A DNA stretch of 10,610 nt from JBCCFW01 sp039029535 (GTDB lineage: Bacteria > Acidobacteriota > JBCCFW01), in the NCBI GenBank assembly GCA_039029535.1, contig JBCCFW010000225.1:1-10610 (forward strand), read 5' to 3'. The position numbers were made by a program, and so were the translations under genes. The notes beneath the pieces were generated by a model. That model searched no databases and was not told the origin of the DNA. It was given only the letters and a program-made list of their open reading frames with translations. Positions within the stretch are counted from its first letter, which is position 1. The number at the start of each line of letters is the position of its first letter. This document shows, piece after piece, positions 1-4,471 of the stretch.

Positions 1-1383
1 GAGCTCCAGGGGGCGGTTGCCGTGCAGCAGCCGGTGTGACACGACCCGCTCAGTCGAACACCGCAGCTCGAGCCGGGCGTCCCTCGCCACCGTGACGAGT
101 CGGGCTCCGAGCTCTCGGTCGAGGACCTGCTGCGACGCGTCCTCGTCATCGAGCACGAGGTAGCGTCCGCCGCCGGCCTGCGCGACAGCGGGAGCCCACC
201 AGGAGTCCCAGTCGTTCGGTTCGAAGCCGACCACGGTGAGGGGCACGCCCGTTGCCTTGCGAGCCTGGCGTATCCATCCGAGCTCCCCAGCGCGAGGACC
301 TTCGTGGGCGGCGAGGCCCGCGGTGAACAGGCAAGCGTGACGCAGCCGCTTCTCGCGAGACCGGCGCCCGAGGCTCTCGTGAAGGGCGACGAGCCCGGTC
401 TCGAGGTCGCCGTGGCCGCTCGGAGTCAGTGAGTCGATGACCTTCCGTGCCGTCTCGTGCTCGGCTCCGGACACGGCGTCGAGTCGGAGCTGCGCGGCGT
501 CATCGCTCGTCGTGATGAGGGTCAGGCGATCGTCGGGGCGGAGGCTTTCGACGAGCCGATGCAGCTCGGACCGCATCAAGGGCCAGCGAGCCTGCGTGCC
601 CATGGCCAGGGTGCTCTCGGCCAAGACGAAGAGATGACGAGAGGGGAGTGGCCGCTCGCCGAGAGGTCGGGCCCGCAGGGACGTCCGCAGGAGGAGTTGC
701 CCAGGTGCCCAGGGACAGGGTGCGAGCTCGACGTCGACGAGCGCGGCGTGCCCGTCGAACGCCTCGACGATCGGAGTGCTGCCCGGGTAGGCGTTGATGA
801 GCTCCTCGACCCTGCTGAGCTCCTCGTTGGGACGACCGTCTCGACGCAAGAGCTCGCGGACCAGCGGAGGTGACGCGGCGTCGAGCGTGAGCGGCAGCCG
901 TGAGCGAGACCGATCCGAGCTGAGCACGAAGGGCTGTTCCGGTGCGAGGAAGCGCTCCTGGAGATGGTGGACATTCCCGAGATGTCGCCAGAGGTGGGAG
1001 AAGTCACAGGAGATCTCCTGGCTTTCGGCGTCGCTGATCTCCAGTCTCAGCTCGAGGCTGCGCCGGCCCGTCGTCGGCACCATGAGGCCCACGAAGGCGT
1101 TCGAGACGTAGCCGGTTTCGAAGGCGTAGAGCTTGTAGCGACCGATGGGGACCTGTGAGAAGACGAAGCTCCCGTCCTCTTCGGAGAGGGCGTCGCTCAT
1201 CCACTCCGAGGTCTCGCTCTCGAGGAAGACCAGGACGAAGGCCGAGGGAAACTCGTCCTCGGCGTAGAGCACGCGGCCGCTGACCTCTCCGACGGGAGTG
1301 TCGGGTGGCGTTGCGATCTCCGCGTCGGTTGAGGAGCCTGTCAGGAGGACCAGGGCGACGAGCGCTGCTGCAAGTGAGGACAC
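1..1383 (-). CDS. Secreted YfbK-like VWA-family protein with degenerate MIDAS (C-terminus beyond window)
   Basis: An open frame of 461 codons reads from a GTG at 1383 to the left edge without a stop. The GTG has a strong Shine-Dalgarno (GGAGGGAG, 1388-1395) at 4 nt. Residues 2-18 form a hydrophobic signal segment. Residues about 33-115 are a carboxypeptidase-regulatory-like beta domain (VFLESETSEW, DGSFVFSQVPIGRYKLYAFE). Residues about 185-225 match the N-terminal region of YfbK-type proteins (VEELINAYP, CPWAPGQLLLR), and about 245-415 is a VWA fold. The neighbour upstream (643 aa) is a paralogue, 93 nt away on the same strand and probably in the same operon. Unlike the neighbour, the MIDAS is gone: where DVSGS is expected it reads LAESTLAMG (254-262), the ATDGD strand reads FTAGLAA (353-359), and the middle Thr is absent. 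It therefore probably does not bind metal like a normal VWA domain. Its ligand is unknown. Family assignment is firm; function is not. Confidence 0.85.
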   Translation of the reverse strand, partial: MSSLAAALVALVLLTGSSTDAEIATPPDTPVGEVSGRVLYAEDEFPSAFVLVFLESETSEWMSDALSEEDGSFVFSQVPIGRYKLYAFETGYVSNAFVGLMVPTTGRRSLELRLEISDAESQEISCDFSHLWRHLGNVHHLQERFLAPEQPFVLSSDRSRSRLPLTLDAASPPLVRELLRRDGRPNEELSRVEELINAYPGSTPIVEAFDGHAALVDVELAPCPWAPGQLLLRTSLRARPLGERPLPSRHLFVLAESTLAMGTQARWPLMRSELHRLVESLRPDDRLTLITTSDDAAQLRLDAVSGAEHETARKVIDSLTPSGHGDLETGLVALHESLGRRSREKRLRHACLFTAGLAAHEGPRAGELGWIRQARKATGVPLTVVGFEPNDWDSWWAPAVAQAGGGRYLVLDDEDASQQVLDRELGARLVTVARDARLELRCSTERVVSHRLLHGNRPLEL

Positions 1384-1476
1384 GGGGCTCCCTCCGGTCG
1401 AAGACAAGCGGCGGGCGACGCTGCTTGCCTGAGATGAGAGTCGTTCCCGTGTCCTCGGACTTCAAGCCCGTGGCGG

Positions 1477-3408
1477 TCAGCCGTCCTGTCGGCCTCCAGA
1501 CAGCTCGCCGGCTCGCCGGGCGAGGTCGACCAGCTCGGTGCGCTCGGCTGCGTTCTTCGTGCCGAGAGCGTCGCGAGCGATGGCTTGCACGAGAGCCCAG
1601 TCGAGCTCCGGCGTGAGCTTCGTGCGCTGGAGGAGGAGCGCGTGACCGGCGGCGGCCGTGGCGAAGCGGAAGTCGTTGGAGGCGTCCTCGAAGGAGCCGC
1701 CGTCGTCGCGGACGGTCGCCGAGAGCTTGCGGCTCTTCTTCTCGCCCGGGTTCTTGTAGCGAACGTGGACCGTCGCGAGCTCACCGCTCAGGGCTGCGGA
1801 AGTGAGCGACGGTCGTTCGACGTAGCGCAGCGGCTCGGCACCGGCGACGTCGCCGCGCTGCGTCGGCACGATCTCGTACAGCGCGGTCACGAGCTGCCCC
1901 GCTCCGAGCTCGCCCGCGTCCTTGTCGTCCTTGCGGAAGTCCGCGTCGGCCAGCGCCCGGTTCTCGTAGCCGAGCAGGCGGTACGACGCGACCTCGGCCG
2001 GGTTGAGCTCGACCTGGAGCTTGACGTCCTTGGCGACGGTGAGCTGCGTGGCCGCTGCTTCTGCCACCAGCGCTCGGTGCGCCTCGGCGAGACCGTCGAC
2101 GTAGGCGTAGTTGCCGTTCCCGTTGTCGGCGACCTGCTCGAGCCACTCGTCCTGAAGGTTGCCCCGACCGAAGCCGAGCACGGTGAGGTCGACCCCCGTG
2201 CGTCGCACGCGCTCAGCCAGCTTCACGAGATCGCGACGGGTCTGGAGGCCGACGTTGAAGTCGCCATCGGTGGCGAGGATGACTCGGCTGATGTCGCCTT
2301 CACGACGATGCTCGGTCGCGAGCGAGTAGGCGAGCTCCAGGCCGGCCGAGCCGTTCGTCGAGCCGCTCGCGGTCAAGCCGTCGATCACGCGTCTCAGCGT
2401 TTCGCGGTCGCTGCCCGAGGTGCTGCGAAGGGCGACGCGAGCCTCGTCGCTGTAGGTGACGATGCCGAGCCGATCGACAGGGCGAAGCTGGTCGACGAGA
2501 TGACGCAGGCCCGACTTCACGAGCGGGAGCTTGTCGGTCTCGTTCATCGAGCCTGAGACGTCGATGAGCAAGACGAGATTGCGGGGAGGAAGCGACTGGT
2601 CTCGGTCGAGTCCCTTGCCTTGCACGGTGATGCGAAGGAGGCGGCGCTCTGGAGCCCAGGGACAGGAGGCGATCTCCGAGCCCACGGCGACCTGATGCTC
2701 GCCGAAGGCGGCACGGTCGAGGGGATCGTAGGAGAAGTAGTTCACGATCTCCTCGAGACGCACGGCTTCAGGTGGCGGGAGCGCGCCGTCACGCAGGAAG
2801 CGGCGAACGTTGCTGTAGGAGGCCGTGTCGACGTCGATGGAGAAGGTGGAGCGGGGCCGCCGCGTGCTGTCTCGGAAGTCGGTCTCGGGAGGGCGTGAGT
2901 AGCGCTCGGGTCGGCCAAGGGGTTGAGGGCGGGCGTGCTGGCTCATCCCGTTGAGGCGGAATCGTGGCCCAGTCGTGCTGCCGCTCGTCCTCGTGTTCAC
3001 GGGACTCATGAGGCAGGCCGAGACCTCGAGGGTCTCTTCGGCAGGCTCGTCTGCCTCCGTCAAGGTGATGTCCGAGCTGGTTCCGGTGCTGGCGACGACG
3101 GACAGTCCCTGAACGGAGGTCGAGACCATGCCGGCCTCGAAGGCGTAGAGCTTGTACTGACCGACGGGGACCGGGCGGAAGAGGAAGGAGCCATCGTCCT
3201 CCGAGATGGTGCTCTCGTTCCAGGTGGTCGTCTCGCTCTCGAGGAAGACCGTCACGAAGGCGGCGTCGGAGCCGTCGGCGTAGCGCACCTTGCCGTGAAC
3301 CCAACCGTTCGTTGCACGAGCGTGAAGAGGTGTCGCGAGCGTGGCGACGAGAAGAAGAAAGAGAAACCAGGGCGGGCCTGGATGGGGGCGGGTGGACGGA
3401 CGTGACAT
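1477..3408 (-). CDS. Secreted von Willebrand factor A protein, YfbK family, with N-terminal carboxypeptidase-regulatory-like domain
   Basis: The protein has 643 residues. The ATG at 3408 is preceded by GAGGGAG (3414-3420) at a good distance. Residues 13-31 are a signal peptide core (FLFLLLVATLATPLHA), so it is exported. Residues 36-118 are a carboxypeptidase-regulatory-like beta sandwich, followed by a Ser/Thr/Arg-rich linker (about 135-182). Residues 183-230 carry the YfbK N-terminal signature (FSIDVDTASYSNVRRFLRDG, then EEIVNYFSYD). The VWA domain spans about 276-445 with an intact MIDAS: D283-x-S285-x-S287, T351 and D381 in ATDGD. The C-terminal part (about 455-635) corresponds to the conserved tail of this family (DUF3520-like). 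Members are envelope-associated and of unclear role; a metal-dependent protein-protein interaction is the inference. It is the likely first gene of a two-gene minus-strand operon with its degenerate paralogue. No convincing promoter was found upstream on this strand. Confidence 0.93.
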   Translation of the reverse strand: MSRPSTRPHPGPPWFLFLLLVATLATPLHARATNGWVHGKVRYADGSDAAFVTVFLESETTTWNESTISEDDGSFLFRPVPVGQYKLYAFEAGMVSTSVQGLSVVASTGTSSDITLTEADEPAEETLEVSACLMSPVNTRTSGSTTGPRFRLNGMSQHARPQPLGRPERYSRPPETDFRDSTRRPRSTFSIDVDTASYSNVRRFLRDGALPPPEAVRLEEIVNYFSYDPLDRAAFGEHQVAVGSEIASCPWAPERRLLRITVQGKGLDRDQSLPPRNLVLLIDVSGSMNETDKLPLVKSGLRHLVDQLRPVDRLGIVTYSDEARVALRSTSGSDRETLRRVIDGLTASGSTNGSAGLELAYSLATEHRREGDISRVILATDGDFNVGLQTRRDLVKLAERVRRTGVDLTVLGFGRGNLQDEWLEQVADNGNGNYAYVDGLAEAHRALVAEAAATQLTVAKDVKLQVELNPAEVASYRLLGYENRALADADFRKDDKDAGELGAGQLVTALYEIVPTQRGDVAGAEPLRYVERPSLTSAALSGELATVHVRYKNPGEKKSRKLSATVRDDGGSFEDASNDFRFATAAAGHALLLQRTKLTPELDWALVQAIARDALGTKNAAERTELVDLARRAGELSGGRQDG

Positions 3409-3528
3409 GGCATCTCCCTCGCCGCGCGACCTGCGGCAACGAGCTTGATGTCGCTCCGCGAGACGGTGTCTTCAAGGGAGGGCCGCGATGGGCAAGAGTG
3501 ACGTTCGAAGAAAATGTCGAAGCAGGCC

Positions 3529-3557
3529 TTGTCATGCTTCTTGCGTTGCACTACATT
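3529..3557 (+). promoter_or_regulatory. Candidate sigma70-type promoter of the intergenic RNA
   Basis: TTGTCA at 3529-3534 (5 of 6 to TTGACA) is followed after exactly 17 nt by TACATT at 3552-3557 (4 of 6 to TATAAT). Transcription would begin about 3564-3565, at the foot of an imperfect palindrome (3565-3590). It points away from the VWA genes and into the structured region that ends at the intrinsic terminator. The call rests on consensus match and spacing only. Confidence 0.5.
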
Positions 3558-3563
3558 TCGCTT

Positions 3564-3780
3564 CGTCGAGACGCGATGAACGCGTTCGACTCACGAGACC
3601 TTCTCCATGTTCTTCAGCGTCGGCAGCCAGCCAGCCCATCCCGCGCACGAGCAGCTAGCCCCGGCCCATCCGGGCCTTGCTCTCTTGCTTGGTGGCCCCG
3701 CTGACGGAGGTCTCGCCTGACCTGAGTCATTCGACTCGAGGCTGACGAGCCCACCTCCGTCGTGCGGGGGTGGGCTTTTT
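3564..3780 (+). ncRNA. Candidate structured RNA or conditional terminator leader, family not recognised
   Basis: About 215 nt between a promoter-like site and an intrinsic terminator, with no convincing gene. Visible helices are: a 5' hairpin, 3565-3569/3571-3575 with 3581-3590 (loop ATGAA); P1, 3594-3603 with 3706-3715 (10 bp, one G-U); a local hairpin 3663-3667/3672-3676; and a hairpin 3721-3728/3733-3741 with one bulged G. The 3' strand of P1 (3706-3715) also lies in a 13-bp helix, 3703-3715 with 3746-3749 plus 3753-3761. The 3' strand of that helix overlaps the 5' arm of the terminator (3748-3758). P1, antiterminator and terminator are therefore mutually exclusive in a chain, as in riboswitches and attenuators. 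I see no match to 6S, SRP, tmRNA or RNase P RNA. A 42-codon ORF (3576-3704) inside it has tandem Trp codons just before its stop but no Shine-Dalgarno. The genes downstream are tRNAs. It could also be a free-standing small RNA. Confidence 0.45.
3748..3780 (+). terminator. Strong rho-independent terminator
   Basis: An 11-bp stem (3748-3758 with 3766-3776, one T-G pair), a 7-nt loop (3759-3765, GTCGTGC) and a T run (3776-3780). The T run exists only on the plus strand, so it ends plus-strand transcription. It lies 146 nt before the first tRNA. The 5' arm is complementary to an upstream segment (see the RNA feature), so termination may be conditional. Confidence 0.82.
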
Positions 3781-3925
3781 CGATCTCCGCGATCCAACTC
3801 TTCTTCCCTTTACTCGTGGCACGTGTCGCGAACCCTCCCCGTGCGTCCAGCGCACGAATGGAACCTCGACATGAGCGAAGAACACGAACGACCACGACCT
3901 CCCCACGGTGACGCGAACGATCCGT
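3781..3925. other. Leader of the tRNA array; no gene seen
   Basis: This interval separates the terminator from tRNA-Pro. I find no ORF with coding character and no convincing -35/-10 pair on the plus strand, although the tRNA array must have a promoter here unless it relies on read-through of the terminator. The few AT-rich spots (near 3809-3815) have no partner at proper spacing. Confidence 0.4.
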
Positions 3926-3997
3926 CGGGAAGTAGCGCAGTGGAAGCGCACCGGTGTCGGGAGCCGGGGGTCGTGGGTTCGAATCCCACCTTCCCGA
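3926..3997 (+). tRNA. tRNA-Pro(CGG)
   Basis: A full cloverleaf of 72 nt: acceptor CGGGAAG/CTTCCCG (7 of 7), D stem GCGC/GCGC, anticodon stem CCGGT/GCCGG with loop GTCGGGA (anticodon CGG, G37), variable loop GGGTC, T arm GTGGG-TTCGAAT-CCCAC and discriminator A. It reads CCG. The 3' CCA is not encoded (CTG follows), unlike the other three tRNAs of the array. First gene of the array. Confidence 0.95.
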
Positions 3998-4002
3998 CTG
4001 AC

Positions 4003-4051
4003 TGGTTCCCATCCCGAAAGTTCTCGCAGGCCGAGTTCGGGATGAGAACCA
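4003..4051 (+). repeat. Stable hairpin between tRNA-Pro and tRNA-Leu
   Basis: The inverted repeat 4003-4018 / 4036-4051 forms 15 of 16 pairs (one C-A mismatch) around a 17-nt loop. There is no T run after it, so it is not a canonical terminator. It sits 5 nt after tRNA-Pro and may guide 3' processing or partially stop transcription. Role inferred. Confidence 0.6.
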
Positions 4052-4060
4052 ACTGAATCC

Positions 4061-4078
4061 GAACGGAGGGCTCCGTTC
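4061..4078 (+). repeat. Short perfect inverted repeat in tRNA spacer
   Basis: GAACGGAG (4061-4068) is complementary to CTCCGTTC (4071-4078). In RNA this would be a tight 7-bp stem with a GGGC loop, 10 nt before tRNA-Leu(CAG). No T run. Possibly a processing landmark in the polycistronic tRNA transcript. Confidence 0.5.
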
Positions 4079-4088
4079 AGACCACCGT

Positions 4089-4165
4089 GCCAGGGTGGCG
4101 CAATTGGCAGACGCGCCGGTCTCAGACACCGGTTGTTGAGGGTTCGAATCCCTCCTCTGGCACCA
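4089..4165 (+). tRNA. tRNA-Leu(CAG) with short (class I-like) variable loop
   Basis: Cloverleaf of 77 nt with encoded CCA: acceptor GCCAGGG/CTCTGGC (one G-T), U8-G9, three-pair D stem GCG/CGC around an 11-nt loop typical of leucine tRNAs, G26, anticodon stem CCGGT/ACCGG with loop CTCAGAC (CAG at 4123-4125), T arm GAGGG-TTCGAAT-CCCTC, discriminator A73 (a leucine identity base). It reads CUG. The variable region is only TTGTT (4133-4137); bacterial leucine tRNAs normally have a long extra arm of over ten nucleotides. The D-arm layout and A73 still argue for leucine. Confidence 0.9.
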
Positions 4166-4182
4166 ACGAGCTCGAAGACAGT

Positions 4183-4260
4183 GCGACCGTGGCGGAACTG
4201 GCAGACGCGCGGGCTCGAGAAGCCCGTTTCTTGGGGGTTCGACTCCCCCCGGTCGCACCA
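4183..4260 (+). tRNA. tRNA-Leu(GAG) with short variable loop and C33
   Basis: Cloverleaf of 78 nt with encoded CCA: acceptor GCGACCG/CGGTCGC (7 of 7), leucine-type D arm nearly identical to the previous gene, anticodon stem CGGGC/GCCCG, loop TCGAGAA, T arm GGGGG-TTCGACT-CCCCC, A73. The anticodon GAG (4217-4219) sits at the same offset from the 5' end as in tRNA-Leu(CAG). Position 33, normally U, is C (4216). The variable loop is TTTCTT (4227-4232), again short. Shifting the frame to anticodon CGA would restore U33 but break the anticodon stem, so Leu(GAG) is preferred. Confidence 0.82.
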
Positions 4261-4291
4261 ACTCGTGACCCCTTCGGTCGCATCAACCCGT

Positions 4292-4366
4292 CCCGGGATG
4301 GTCTAGCTGGCATGACGCCGGATTGTGGATCCGGAGACCTGGGTTCGAATCCCGGTCCTGGGACCA
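4292..4366 (+). tRNA. tRNA-His(GTG) lacking G-1:C73
   Basis: Cloverleaf of 75 nt with encoded CCA: acceptor CCCGGGA/TCCTGGG (one G-T), D arm GTC/GAC with loop containing GG, anticodon stem CCGGA/TCCGG, loop TTGTGGA (anticodon GTG at 4325-4327, G37), variable AGAC, T arm CTGGG-TTCGAAT-CCCGG. The base before position 1 is T (4291) and the discriminator is A (4363). Nearly all bacterial histidine tRNAs have G-1 paired with C73. Here a U-1:A73 pair is possible instead. Last gene of the array. Confidence 0.92.
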
Positions 4367-4368
4367 TC

Positions 4369-4405
4369 CGAGAGGAGAGGCACCCGCCTCCTCCTTCACC
4401 TCTCG
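4369..4405 (+). repeat. Hairpin after the tRNA array
   Basis: Outer stem CGAGAGG (4369-4375) with CCTCTCG (4399-4405), inner stem GAGGC (4377-4381) with GCCTC (4386-4390) and loop ACCC. It starts 2 nt after the CCA of tRNA-His. No T run follows, so it is at best a weak terminator or a 3'-processing signal. Confidence 0.45.
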
Positions 4406-4457
4406 TGACCGTGGGCTCGTCAGGGGCTCGGTCCGCCCCAAAAGACCCCAGGTCGGC

Positions 4458-4463
4458 TACACT
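4458..4463 (+). promoter_or_regulatory. Candidate -10 element (TANNNT) for a leaderless fdh mRNA
   Basis: TACACT ends 8 nt before the ATG at 4472, which would put the transcription start at or within two bases of the start codon. The only purine-rich stretch upstream (GAAGGA, 4464-4469) ends 2 nt before the ATG, too close to act as a Shine-Dalgarno. No good -35 is seen. This fits leaderless initiation of the formate dehydrogenase operon; inferred. Confidence 0.4.
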
Positions 4464-4471
4464 GAAGGATC

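Noticed and set aside
1585..2556. 323-codon plus-strand open frame opposite the VWA gene
   Set aside because: Antisense shadow; the minus frame carries the YfbK and MIDAS motifs.
3594..3715. 6S, SRP, tmRNA or RNase P RNA
   Set aside because: The conserved SRP tetraloop region, tmRNA Ala-tRNA-like end and RNase P core motifs are not visible, and no long 5'-3' closing stem typical of 6S RNA was found.
3614..4261. 215-codon minus-strand open frame across the terminator and three tRNA genes
   Set aside because: It is read through tRNA genes on the opposite strand; fragments such as GGVEPPR and WDSNPRPPAPDT are the well-known false translations of tRNA T arms.
4369..4405. Intrinsic terminator after the tRNA array
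   Set aside because: The hairpin is credible but no T run follows on either strand.
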